This document shows, piece by piece, positions 1 to 7,523 of a DNA stretch of 14,704 nt (its first letter is position 1; the number at the start of each line of letters is the position of its first letter). The notes under the pieces are model-generated. The model was not told the origin of the DNA. It saw nothing but the letters and a program-made list of their open reading frames with translations, and ran no database searches. Source of the stretch: Bog-1340 sp964513515 (GTDB lineage Bacteria; Patescibacteriota; Minisyncoccia; Phycocordibacterales; GWA1-40-21); assembly GCA_964513515.1 (NCBI GenBank), contig CAZEMP010000007.1, positions 1-14,704 on the forward strand, given 5' to 3'. The translations under genes and the position numbers were made by a program.

Positions 1-55
1 AACCGAGTCTTATTGATTTTGTGATATATGCTTTACAGACAGGAGGAGTTACAGG
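1..55 (-). repeat. 55-bp direct repeat, copy at window edge
   Basis: These 55 bases are identical to 313-367, at a distance of 312 bases (104 codons). Both copies lie inside the secreted protein gene and encode the start of a peptidoglycan-binding-like module (PPVCKAYITKSIRLG). The identity may continue beyond the window edge. Confidence 0.9.
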
Positions 56-1051
56 GGCAACTGTAATTGGTGTTTCTGGTGCTAGCTGACAATAAACTCC
101 GTTAATTTTCTTTATTGTAGATGTATAAACATAGCCGGTTGGAGCTGTGATACCTACTGGGGTTAAGATATCGGCAGCATATCTTGTCTGGAATGTTTTT
201 ACCGCATTATAGCTTGTCTGATCATAGAATCCTGTGACCGCAACATTAGTGAATCCTTCATAATCCTTTAGGAAGGATTGAAGTTTTCTTACTTCTCCCG
301 GATCATTAGCAGAACCGAGTCTTATTGATTTTGTGATATATGCTTTACAGACAGGAGGAGTTACAGGAGGAATAACTACCAATGGCGGCGTAATAATTGT
401 TGTTGATGCAACAGGTAATGTGGTGACTACGATTGTTGGTATATATACACCAGCACTACCGCCTCCTCCTCCACCCCCTCCTCCACCCCCTCCACTTGAA
501 GTGGGGGCAACTGGAGTCGCTGATACTTGTGAAGATGTTGCTATTATGTTTAAAAACGCATCCTCAACCCTAATAACAAAATAGTATGTAGTTCCATTTG
601 ACAAACCTGTGCGTGTGGAAGACAAAACATTTCCTAATGAAGAACTAAAAGTATATGGTCCGCCAGAGATGGTTGAAACACCGACATTATAACCAGATGC
701 GGTCCATCCAAGTACCCCAACAGCTGCAGACCAGGAAAGATCCACCTGACTATTCCCAGCGCTTGCTGAAACCGTAGGAGTAGTAACGGATGGAAAAAAA
801 TAAAAATTTTCATCTGTTTTAAAACTTGTGGCTGAGCTCGTACCGACAGTGACCTGACCAATGTAACTATCCAATACATAATATGAGGAAGAAGAATAAC
901 CCCCACCATTCGTCGTAATTGGATCTAAAACTTTAAAACCCGAAGATGTGTATTCATCTCCGAATGATACGCTAGAAAAACCAAAAAAAAGTACGTTAAT
1001 AGAAATTATAATCGAGAGAAATGAAATTATTTTTGTTTGCAACTTATTCAT
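1..1051 (-). CDS. Secreted FN3 / peptidoglycan-binding-like repeat surface protein (3' partial)
   Basis: The frame is open from ATG 1051 to the window edge (350 codons and one base), so the C-terminus is missing. Residues 1-31 form a signal peptide (hydrophobic 9-29). Residues 36-86 are a small Gly/Ser-rich beta-type domain ending in FYFFP. Residues 90-182 match a fibronectin type III domain (QVDLSW, then GLSNGTTYYFVI). A run of 12 glycines (187-198) and a Pro/Thr/Val linker follow. Residues 235-321 resemble a peptidoglycan-binding_1 module (EVRKLQSFL, VTGFYDQTSYNAVKTFQ, TGYVYTSTIKKIN), bracketed by Cys235 and Cys321. A second copy starts at about 337 and leaves the window. The likely role is an exported cell-wall or surface protein; the ligand is unknown. 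It lies 49 bases behind the small membrane protein gene at 1101-1739 and is probably co-transcribed with it. No Shine-Dalgarno sequence is well placed. The domain calls are by eye, and the export call is strong. Confidence 0.85.
   Translation of the reverse strand, partial: MNKLQTKIISFLSIIISINVLFFGFSSVSFGDEYTSSGFKVLDPITTNGGGYSSSSYYVLDSYIGQVTVGTSSATSFKTDENFYFFPSVTTPTVSASAGNSQVDLSWSAAVGVLGWTASGYNVGVSTISGGPYTFSSSLGNVLSSTRTGLSNGTTYYFVIRVEDAFLNIIATSSQVSATPVAPTSSGGGGGGGGGGGGSAGVYIPTIVVTTLPVASTTIITPPLVVIPPVTPPVCKAYITKSIRLGSANDPGEVRKLQSFLKDYEGFTNVAVTGFYDQTSYNAVKTFQTRYAADILTPVGITAPTGYVYTSTIKKINGVYCQLAPETPITVAPVTPPVCKAYITKSIRLG
313..367 (-). repeat. 55-bp direct repeat, internal copy
   Basis: This copy is identical to bases 1-55 and in the same reading frame. 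It marks the first peptidoglycan-binding-like module of the gene at 1-1051. Identity at the DNA level, including third codon positions, points to recent duplication or gene conversion between tandem modules. Confidence 0.9.
458..493 (-). repeat. Poly-glycine codon tract
   Basis: Twelve consecutive GGN codons form a glycine hinge between the FN3 domain and the Pro/Thr linker of the secreted protein. The tract is locally GC-rich in an AT-rich gene and mixes GGA, GGG, GGT and GGC codons. It could be prone to length variation. Confidence 0.85.
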
Positions 1052-1100
1052 TGTATATTTTTTCAAAAAAACTACTTATTTGAAATCAGCTCCTAGTATT

Positions 1101-1739
1101 TTATAAGGAGGTTGTTATAGGCTTATTACCTATATCCACATTAGCAACTTCAACTATTTTATTCTCACCTGGATTATATAATATCACTTTTCCAGAAAGT
1201 GAGTATACTAATACTTTATCACCAATCTTAGCATTTGAAAAAAACGGTTGCTTTTTTAGTGTGTTTAAATCTTCAGTTTTAATAGTAACTATTTTTGGAG
1301 TTTCTCCGGCAGGTAAAATTATTATTTTGCCTACCAATTTTACTATTTCATTTGCTTCAATCTCAGATATTTTTGATGAATTACGTTTTGTTTCTGGTAA
1401 TTTAGAAAATATGTAAAATGATGATAGTAAAAAAACTAAAATTAATACTGATGGGAGATAGTGTAAAAATATTTTTTTTCTTTTTTCTAATACTTGCTCA
1501 GAAAAAATATCCTCATTAACATAATCAATGACAGGTGTGGAAAAAATCTCCTCTTCTATCTTAATTTTTTCAATAGATAGAGGTTCACTATTATTTGTAA
1601 TCGATACAAAAACATCTTCCTCTTTTTTTTCTAAGACTTCTCCTAAATGATTTTTTGTTTTAAGACTAGATCCCTTTTTCGCTCTAGATTTTCTAACTGG
1701 AGTATCTTTGGGTTTGTTTTTTAGTTTTTTTAATTCCAT
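1101..1739 (-). CDS. Single-pass membrane protein with VGK-ILP / NAKxGDKVLxY domain (paralogue of 11767-12138)
   Basis: I know no functional name for this family. From ATG 1739 the protein has 212 residues. It has a Lys-rich, then acidic, presumably cytoplasmic N-terminal region (1-86), one membrane segment (about 90-112) and an external domain (about 127-202). The domain carries IVKLVGKIIILP, ETP, FFSNAKIGDKVLVY and VILYNPGENKIVEV. The same domain forms most of the protein at 11767-12138, with roughly half of the residues identical. The frame extends up to a GTG at 1772, but that codon lies upstream of a TATAAT box at 1764-1769, so ATG 1739 or the in-frame ATG 1751 is more likely. The gene follows a terminator and precedes the secreted FN3/peptidoglycan-binding-like gene, so it probably opens a short envelope operon. 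The domain's role is unknown. Confidence 0.85.
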   Translation of the reverse strand: MELKKLKNKPKDTPVRKSRAKKGSSLKTKNHLGEVLEKKEEDVFVSITNNSEPLSIEKIKIEEEIFSTPVIDYVNEDIFSEQVLEKRKKIFLHYLPSVLILVFLLSSFYIFSKLPETKRNSSKISEIEANEIVKLVGKIIILPAGETPKIVTIKTEDLNTLKKQPFFSNAKIGDKVLVYSLSGKVILYNPGENKIVEVANVDIGNKPITTSL

Positions 1740-1762
1740 ATAGTACAACATTAACTGAATAC

Positions 1763-1774
1763 TATTATACACTA
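1763..1774 (-). promoter_or_regulatory. Candidate promoter -10 region before the small membrane protein gene
   Basis: Read on the minus strand this is TAGTGTATAATA, with a perfect TATAAT at 1764-1769. The same 12-mer occurs at 7511-7522 just before another gene start. A weak -35 (TTTATT, 17-base spacer) would lie inside the terminator stem. Transcription would begin near 1757, giving a leader of about 5 bases to ATG 1751 or 17 bases to ATG 1739. Confidence 0.5.
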
Positions 1775-1785
1775 AGAATTTATCT

Positions 1786-1836
1786 TAATAAAGTATTAAA
1801 AAACAGAGTTTTTCTCTGTTTTTTAATACTTTATTA
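1786..1836 (-). terminator. Intrinsic terminator, probably bidirectional
   Basis: A perfect 23-bp inverted repeat (1786-1808 with 1814-1836) encloses a 5-base loop. The core is a CAGAG/CTCTG stem flanked by an A-run before and a T-run after on either strand, the usual layout of a rho-independent terminator. It starts 12 bases beyond the receiver gene stop (1849) and closes the sensor gene run. Confidence 0.85.
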
Positions 1837-1848
1837 TTTTATACTATC

Positions 1849-2250
1849 CTACTTTAAATGCTTAGATTTTGAAGGGTGCTCCTCTGATATTTTTTTTACT
1901 TTCTCAACTATTTCCTTTGGTGTAAAGTTACTCTTTACTAAATATTCTACCGCACCAAGATCCAATCCTTTCTTTGCATCTTGCTCACCTGACAAGTTTG
2001 TAAGTAATACCACGGGAATGTTTTTTAATTTATCTTCTGATTTCATAAAAGAAAGAACATCGAAACCGCTTTTTTTTGGCATCATCACATCAAGAACGAC
2101 TATTACTGGTTTTAAATCTGTAAGCTTTAATGTATTTATTGCTTCTTCTCCATCAAAAGCCATCTTTACATCAAAACCGCTAGTCTTGAAAGCTCTTTCA
2201 TACATTCTGCTCATTAATGGATCATCTTCTACTAAAAAAAGTGGTTGCAT
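1849..2250 (-). CDS. Single-domain response regulator (CheY-like receiver)
   Basis: This protein of 133 residues is a complete receiver fold and nothing more. The acidic pocket is Glu8, Asp9 and Asp10, the phospho-acceptor is Asp54 (VVLDVMMP), the switch residue is Thr84 (VLLTN), an aromatic Tyr103 follows, and the conserved Lys is Lys106 (YLVKS). It should accept phosphate from the histidine kinase encoded directly upstream (2350-4728) and act in the cytoplasm by binding a partner protein. It has no DNA-binding or enzymatic output domain, and the short basic C-terminus (HPSKSKHLK) is not an output domain. A gap of about 100 bases separates it from the kinase gene, wider than elsewhere in the run, so it may also have its own promoter. 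A terminator follows. Its target is unknown. Confidence 0.95.
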   Translation of the reverse strand: MQPLFLVEDDPLMSRMYERAFKTSGFDVKMAFDGEEAINTLKLTDLKPVIVVLDVMMPKKSGFDVLSFMKSEDKLKNIPVVLLTNLSGEQDAKKGLDLGAVEYLVKSNFTPKEIVEKVKKISEEHPSKSKHLK

Positions 2251-2275
2251 GATTTTTCTTTTATTATCAAACTTT

Positions 2276-2293
2276 TATCTGCTTTAGCAGATA
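2276..2293 (-). promoter_or_regulatory. Small hairpin in the kinase-receiver intergenic gap
   Basis: TATCTGCT and AGCAGATA form an 8-bp inverted repeat with a 2-base loop (or 7 bp with 4), 26 bases before the receiver start. No T-run follows on the minus strand, so it is unlikely to be a terminator. It could be an operator, a processing site or part of the leader. Confidence 0.35.
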
Positions 2294-2302
2294 TATTTGA
2301 AC

Positions 2303-2316
2303 TTAATTTAAATTAA
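2303..2316. promoter_or_regulatory. 14-bp AT-only palindrome before the receiver gene
   Basis: TTAATTTAAATTAA is a perfect palindrome in the gap between kinase and receiver. It could be an operator or an AT-rich upstream promoter element. Being pure A/T in an AT-rich gap, it may equally be chance. Confidence 0.2.
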
Positions 2317-2349
2317 TAAATATTTTAGACTAACTATTGGGATATTTTA

Positions 2350-4728
2350 TCATACCTTAACAGGTAATGTAAAGTAGAATGTACTGCCAGAGCCCGGAAT
2401 ACTATTCTCTAAGCCAACTTCTCCACCAAGGCTTGATGCAAGCATTTTAGATATATATAAGCCAAGACCAGAACCTGTTGAGTAATCGCCCACCAATATA
2501 TCACTGCCTGCTTGTTGAAACTTTTTAAATAATAAGCCTTGATTTTTTATATCAATACCAACGCCAGTATCTCTTATTCTGACCGTTATTACTTCGTTAT
2601 TGATCTCGGTAGTAATAAAGACACTACCTTTATCAGTATATTTTATTGCATTACTTATCAAGTTTATCAAAATTTGCTCTGCACGTGCGCGATCTGAAAA
2701 TATCTTGGGTAGACTAACACTTGATGGATCATAATTTATTAAGATATTTTTTCTCTTTGAAATATCTGATAGATCTTTAACAATCTTATTTATCAAATAC
2801 GGTAACTCAAAATCCTCTATTTTTAGAACTATTTTACCGTGCTCCAGTCTTGATACTTCAAGAAAACTATTAACTATATTTATAAGTCTGAGGCTAGCTA
2901 CATCCACATCAGAAAGCATTTCTTTCACATCCTTGTTTTTTATATCATCTACATATGTATCAAGTATCATGTCTATATTTCCATGAATTGCAGTAAGTGG
3001 TGTACGAAGCTCATGTGATGCCACAGCAAAAAATTCATCCCTCGTTCTTTCCAACAATTTGGCCTCGGTTATATCTTCAATAAGAATAATATAATCAATA
3101 ACTTTATTTATATTTACAACTGGTGCGTAATATATTTTTATGAATCTATCTAAATACGCAACATTATCTATTGTTATTGTTTCTTGTGTATTAACACATT
3201 CTGTATATGTTTTTAATAAATCAAAAGATTTAAATACTTTGGACATTCCAAAAATAGTCTTCGGCGCGCTATCTATATTTAATATTTTATAAATTGCAGA
3301 ATTATTTAAAATAATATTACCATTCATATCAGTAACAATAAGCCCGAAAGATAAACTATTTATAGATGATATCAATCTAGATTTCTCTTCACCGAGTTCT
3401 TTTGTTCTAACTTTAACTATTTCTTCTACATGCCTTTTTTCATTATCGATATCTTCAAGCAAATTTGTTATTGCCTTTTTTGAATTTTCTAGATCGATGT
3501 TATTTTGCTCCAAATTTTCAATCAAATTGAGTTTTCCTGAGACGTTTTTAATCAATTTCTCAATCTCATCTAAGGCTTTATTTAAGGCCTTTGATAAATA
3601 TCCGAATTCATCGTTACTATAAATATTTATTCTTGAATTAAAATTACCCTTAGAAACTTCTTTTGTAATTTTAGATATTTCATTTAATGGTTTAAGAATA
3701 ATATTTATCAATAGTCCGGCTAAAATTACGCCCAATAAAATTATAAAAAATACAATAAATGTAACATTGCGTATTACTTCAAATATTGGTGCTACGACTT
3801 CTTCATACTTTACTTCTGCCATTAAAATAACCCCCTCATCTTTAATACATCCAGTTGCTCCCAATACCTCAATACCATCATAATTTATATATTTTTTAAC
3901 TATTTCTTTATTATCTATAAAACATGAAGAGGTTATTTGTTCACTCACTTTGCTATATATATATTTATCTTTTGATCCAGACGGAAAAGTAATTATGAAA
4001 CCATTTTTATCCGCAAGATATATCTCACCACTATCAAATGTTTCCGAAAAAATATGATTTGATGCTGTATTTGACACTACCTTACCTTTTATCAAATCTG
4101 TTAATTCATCAGTTCGCAAAAAATGCAACATCAATACAGCATTAAGCGGAATAAGATTTTTATCTATACCAGTATGAGTTGAAAAAATAAGCGACATCGA
4201 ATGCGCAGACGCTTCGTGTTCTTCTTTTTTCAAATAGTCAGAAAAAGGTTGCCCGAATTTTGAATTTATTACTTCATTCCAATCATTGATTTCCGCTACA
4301 CTTTGATAATGTTCGGTTTCGTTTCGCCCTATACGTTCATTATCAGAAGATGCAATAACAATACCGTCCTTATTCAAAATATCCATAGCTATGACTGTTT
4401 TGTCATATATCATTTTCTTATCCCTAAAATAAGTGCCAAGATCATCAATCAGTTTAGATTTTTCTTTTGATGGAGTAGACAAATCTAATATTTTTTCGAC
4501 TGTATTTCTTATATATCCGTCAGAGCTCCAGTCAGTAGTCCTAGTCTTTATATTTTCGTCAAACATTAAAAAAAGACTTTTCCCAGTTTCTGCGACTGTC
4601 TTTAAACTATCTTCTGCTTGCTTATTTAATAGTGAAGTAAAATAATAATTCAAATAGAACAAAGTTCCGGCACCAACCAAGATTGCAGAAATAATGATTA
4701 TAATTGCGAATTTAATGCGTATTTTCAT
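2350..4728 (-). CDS. Sensor histidine kinase (CACHE-HAMP-PAS-HisKA-HATPase)
   Basis: This is a complete 792-residue membrane kinase. Membrane segment 1 is at about 7-29. An extracytoplasmic CACHE-like domain (about 35-315) has the late motifs GEIYLADKNGFIITFPS and YDGIEVLGATGC. Membrane segment 2 is at about 321-345, HAMP at about 346-400, a coiled coil at about 400-455 and a PAS domain at about 456-560. HisKA carries His572 in SHELRTPLTAIHGN. The HATPase domain has an N box with Asn693 (NLISNAIKYT), a G1 box at 720-724 (DTGVG), an F box (FKKFQQ) and a G2 box at 752-756 (GSGLG). All catalytic residues are present, so it should autophosphorylate and pass phosphate to the receiver at 1849-2250. 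There is no attached receiver. The start lies 19 bases behind the CHASE4 gene, which suggests co-transcription. The TGA stop is followed at once by TAA. The ligand is unknown. Confidence 0.95.
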   Translation of the reverse strand: MKIRIKFAIIIIISAILVGAGTLFYLNYYFTSLLNKQAEDSLKTVAETGKSLFLMFDENIKTRTTDWSSDGYIRNTVEKILDLSTPSKEKSKLIDDLGTYFRDKKMIYDKTVIAMDILNKDGIVIASSDNERIGRNETEHYQSVAEINDWNEVINSKFGQPFSDYLKKEEHEASAHSMSLIFSTHTGIDKNLIPLNAVLMLHFLRTDELTDLIKGKVVSNTASNHIFSETFDSGEIYLADKNGFIITFPSGSKDKYIYSKVSEQITSSCFIDNKEIVKKYINYDGIEVLGATGCIKDEGVILMAEVKYEEVVAPIFEVIRNVTFIVFFIILLGVILAGLLINIILKPLNEISKITKEVSKGNFNSRINIYSNDEFGYLSKALNKALDEIEKLIKNVSGKLNLIENLEQNNIDLENSKKAITNLLEDIDNEKRHVEEIVKVRTKELGEEKSRLISSINSLSFGLIVTDMNGNIILNNSAIYKILNIDSAPKTIFGMSKVFKSFDLLKTYTECVNTQETITIDNVAYLDRFIKIYYAPVVNINKVIDYIILIEDITEAKLLERTRDEFFAVASHELRTPLTAIHGNIDMILDTYVDDIKNKDVKEMLSDVDVASLRLINIVNSFLEVSRLEHGKIVLKIEDFELPYLINKIVKDLSDISKRKNILINYDPSSVSLPKIFSDRARAEQILINLISNAIKYTDKGSVFITTEINNEVITVRIRDTGVGIDIKNQGLLFKKFQQAGSDILVGDYSTGSGLGLYISKMLASSLGGEVGLENSIPGSGSTFYFTLPVKV

Positions 4729-4747
4729 AGTATATTGATACTAGCCT

Positions 4748-5983
4748 CTATTTTATAGATCCTTTCGACTTATCTATTTCTCTTTTTAGTTCTACCATTT
4801 TGAGTTCCCGACCAATCATCAATCTATTGAGCTCTGAAAGTTCATCTAATTTGGCTTTTAATTTTTCTGTAGCGATTTTTTTCTGTTCATTCGCTTCTTC
4901 TTCTGATTTTTGTGCTAAATAAAGATTTTCAAGTGTAATATTTATTGCTTTGGCAAAATTTCCAATTTCATCTTTTTTTTCTACTATTATCTTTTTTGAA
5001 AAATCTAGATTTTTAATTATATTGTCAAAATCATTATTTAATTTATCAAAGCGAGACAATATTTCAATTTCAACAAAAATAAAAAATATGGTTGCAATAA
5101 AAAGCTGAATGATGCTGATTATTAAAATAAAAAAATTCACCGTGCTTACCCCTTCCCTATATATATTGCGCATATCTGTAATCTTAAAAATAGATATTGG
5201 TGTATGATGAATGTCCCTTAATAAAAAGTATCCATTAATAATATTCTTTGAAGTTGGATTAATAAAATATTTATTTTCACTTGATAAATTTTCTTTAGCT
5301 AAAATTAAATCTTCTGTAAGAGCCGAGGAGTCATAGTCATAAAAATTTATTGGTAATTGTGCCAAACTAGAAATATTGTCTAGGACATCACGATTTATAA
5401 ATTTACCCCAAATCAAAGTGCCGTGGACTGGACCTTCTTTTGAACTTGTGAGTATTGGTTTTGCAACCAATATCATTTTTCCGTCTTTCAATGAAGCAAC
5501 GCCCTTGAATGATTCATCGATTTTTTTAAACTGAAAAATACTCCTGTTTTTTTCAATATAAGATACTAACTCATCTTTGCTAGATATAATTTCTGTAATA
5601 GAATCTAGATCTATGACTTTACTGTTGACTATTTCTCCCTTATTATTCAAAAAAACCATAGCATTCACTTTTATTGATGAAATTGAAATATTTTGAAGAT
5701 TTGATTCTTCATATTCAATATTCCTATCTTCAATATAAGCATAAGTGTCGTCCCAGAAAGCCCAATCTGATAATTTTGTATCTAATTCGTTTATAACATT
5801 TTTGAAGATATTGTCCGTACGACTAAGATTAATCTGTGCAACTTCATTTTCTAATCTTGAATAACTTTTTAATATTATAAAATTAGAAATATAATAAATA
5901 ACACTTGTAAAAATAACGACAATTACAACTGCAGAAATAATGATCTTTTTCCTTATTGATAGATCTTTTCTTTCTGTTTTCAT
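4748..5983 (-). CDS. CHASE4-HAMP membrane receptor without kinase domain
   Basis: The 411-residue protein begins with a basic N-terminus and a membrane segment (13-37). An extracytoplasmic domain (about 40-275) follows, whose DWAFWDDTY motif (73-81) is the CHASE4 hallmark. A second membrane segment is at about 283-305, HAMP at about 305-357 and a charged coiled coil at about 355-405. The coiled coil ends in LNRLMIGRELKMVELKREI, a motif I associate with helical linkers of modular sensor proteins. The protein then stops, with no HisKA, HATPase, GGDEF or methyl-accepting domain. It probably senses an external signal and passes it by helix contacts to a partner, most simply the complete kinase encoded 19 bases downstream. 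The next gene begins with its own membrane segment, so a broken fusion is unlikely. The partner is inferred from position only. Confidence 0.9.
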   Translation of the reverse strand: MKTERKDLSIRKKIIISAVVIVVIFTSVIYYISNFIILKSYSRLENEVAQINLSRTDNIFKNVINELDTKLSDWAFWDDTYAYIEDRNIEYEESNLQNISISSIKVNAMVFLNNKGEIVNSKVIDLDSITEIISSKDELVSYIEKNRSIFQFKKIDESFKGVASLKDGKMILVAKPILTSSKEGPVHGTLIWGKFINRDVLDNISSLAQLPINFYDYDSSALTEDLILAKENLSSENKYFINPTSKNIINGYFLLRDIHHTPISIFKITDMRNIYREGVSTVNFFILIISIIQLFIATIFFIFVEIEILSRFDKLNNDFDNIIKNLDFSKKIIVEKKDEIGNFAKAINITLENLYLAQKSEEEANEQKKIATEKLKAKLDELSELNRLMIGRELKMVELKREIDKSKGSIK

Positions 5984-6002
5984 ACTGCTTTTATTTTAAG
6001 AA

Positions 6003-7502
6003 CTATACGCTACTGCTTAATTTCTTAGTTGAAAAATATATTGGAAATATAAGCGCAATGAGGATCAAAAGTACTGTTATTAGCGTCAGTCTGTTTGTAG
6101 CGTTTGCAATGTTTACTATATCCTGTTCGAGCTTTGCAGATGAGATCATACCGATTATTTTTTCATCAGCATTTATAAGTGGTAAATAACTTGCTCTGAA
6201 TTTATTCCCCTGTATTTCTACACCAAGAGTAAGATTTTTACCATCATTAAAAACCAGATCCATGATATCTTGGTTTGTAACTTTATCCCCCACAAGTCTT
6301 GTTCTGCCGTTTATGCCAAAGGCGCTACCTGCCACAGAAACATCATCTTTATATACAAACTTATCAAAACCTGTAAGCCTCTTCATTTTATCCATAAGTG
6401 CATTATCTAATTCAAAACCATCTATTACTACACCTATTACTCTACTATTTTTGTCATAAATAGGTGCACCTGCTCTTACTGAAAAACCTTCCGCCTGGCT
6501 ATCTTCTATAGTAACTATACTGTTTTTATTAAGCGCTTCTTCAAATGATTTTTCTCCTAAAAGCGAATCGCCTCTCTTAGAAAGTGCATTACCGCGAACG
6601 AGTACTGAACCATTTTTATCTGCAACAATCAGAAAACCAAGATTATATTTTTCTAAAAGCAATCCAGATATTTCATCGAGTGATGAAAAATCGTTACTAT
6701 TTACTGCCCTTATGATTTCTGGATCACTTGCTACAAGTTGTACTTTAGAAAGCGCTTCTTCTTTCATTCCGTTTATCGTAAAATCCAAAACTTTGACGTC
6801 ATTAATCAAATTATTTGAAGTCTCCATAACCACTCTTTCTATTAAGATAGTTGTGAATGCCAATGTAACAATTGTAGATAAAATGAAAGTAGCTCCAACA
6901 AGTATCATTACCATACTCTCACGAATACGTAGTCTCATATACTGCCAAACCCAAGCCCCCATAGAGATAGCTGCAAAAAGGCTTAAAGTAGTACTTAAAA
7001 TAAATACAAAACTTGTACGAGCGATTCCATCGTGAGAAATATTCAAAAAATATGCTAAGCCAAAAAACAAAAAGCTAACAGCAAATGGTATCCATGTTTT
7101 ATTGTATTCCCTTTTCCACTGTCTGAAGGCTAGATACGCTATAGCAAAAAACAATATGGTAGAGATAGCTGATAGTTGTGTTAAATATAATGAAAAGGCA
7201 GGAATAATAAGTACGGCATTTACAGACAACTTTTCAGTTTTAAGAAAACTTATAACTATTAAAGCCAAACCCAAAATAAGAATAAAATATGAAACATATA
7301 AAAGTAAATCATTATTTATATCTAAAGCATGAAATACATTCCATATTGAAAAAAGAAAAATACCGCAAAAACGAATAAAAGCAGTGGAGGTCTCTAGTAT
7401 TTTATATGAATCCCATATAAGCCAGGCGGCCATTATAAGTGCCATGGCGCCCATCATTGCAAACGCAAAATGTAAATTGTTTATTAAAAGATAAAATGAC
7501 AT
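6003..7502 (-). CDS. Multi-pass membrane sensor with CACHE-like domain, no output domain
   Basis: The 499-residue protein starts with an integral membrane half of about seven or eight hydrophobic segments (roughly 9-222). An extracytoplasmic domain of about 240 residues follows (228-466), with double-CACHE style features: LGFLIVADKNGSVLVRG (288-304), AGAPIYD (344-350) and VIGVVIDGF (355-363), then a second lobe at about 370-458 ending in IIGMISSAKLEQDI. A last membrane segment lies at 470-490. The chain ends nine residues later (STKKLSSSV), where a HAMP domain would normally begin, so nothing on the cytoplasmic side can carry a signal alone. It probably works as a sensor or co-receptor with the CHASE4 protein (19 bases downstream) and the kinase. 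A candidate promoter overlaps the gap before its start. The ligand and partner are unknown. Confidence 0.85.
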   Translation of the reverse strand: MSFYLLINNLHFAFAMMGAMALIMAAWLIWDSYKILETSTAFIRFCGIFLFSIWNVFHALDINNDLLLYVSYFILILGLALIVISFLKTEKLSVNAVLIIPAFSLYLTQLSAISTILFFAIAYLAFRQWKREYNKTWIPFAVSFLFFGLAYFLNISHDGIARTSFVFILSTTLSLFAAISMGAWVWQYMRLRIRESMVMILVGATFILSTIVTLAFTTILIERVVMETSNNLINDVKVLDFTINGMKEEALSKVQLVASDPEIIRAVNSNDFSSLDEISGLLLEKYNLGFLIVADKNGSVLVRGNALSKRGDSLLGEKSFEEALNKNSIVTIEDSQAEGFSVRAGAPIYDKNSRVIGVVIDGFELDNALMDKMKRLTGFDKFVYKDDVSVAGSAFGINGRTRLVGDKVTNQDIMDLVFNDGKNLTLGVEIQGNKFRASYLPLINADEKIIGMISSAKLEQDIVNIANATNRLTLITVLLILIALIFPIYFSTKKLSSSV

Positions 7503-7510
7503 ATATTAAA

Positions 7511-7522
7511 TATTATACACTA
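7511..7522 (-). promoter_or_regulatory. Candidate internal promoter before the multi-pass sensor gene
   Basis: On the minus strand this reads TAGTGTATAATA, with TATAAT at 7512-7517 and only nine bases between it and ATG 7502. The same 12-mer lies at 1763-1774. Initiation about 6-8 bases downstream would give a leaderless or nearly leaderless mRNA for the sensor genes. No good -35 box stands at 17 bases. Confidence 0.45.
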
Positions 7523-7523
7523 C

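Noticed and set aside
1..367. CRISPR or mobile-element interpretation of the 55-bp direct repeat
   Set aside because: There are only two visible copies 312 bases apart, both in frame within a coding module, with no spacers, terminal inverted repeats or transposase.
333..584. Plus-strand frame with a poly-proline run
   Set aside because: It is the complement of the poly-glycine hinge in the minus-strand secreted protein. The minus frame has a signal peptide and recognisable domains.
634..909. Minus-strand 91-codon frame
   Set aside because: It is in a different frame from the 350-codon secreted protein gene and lies wholly inside it. It has no domain content.
1740..1772. GTG 1772 as the start of the small membrane protein gene
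   Set aside because: It lies upstream of the TATAAT box that probably drives the gene. ATG 1751 or 1739 would still be inside the transcript.
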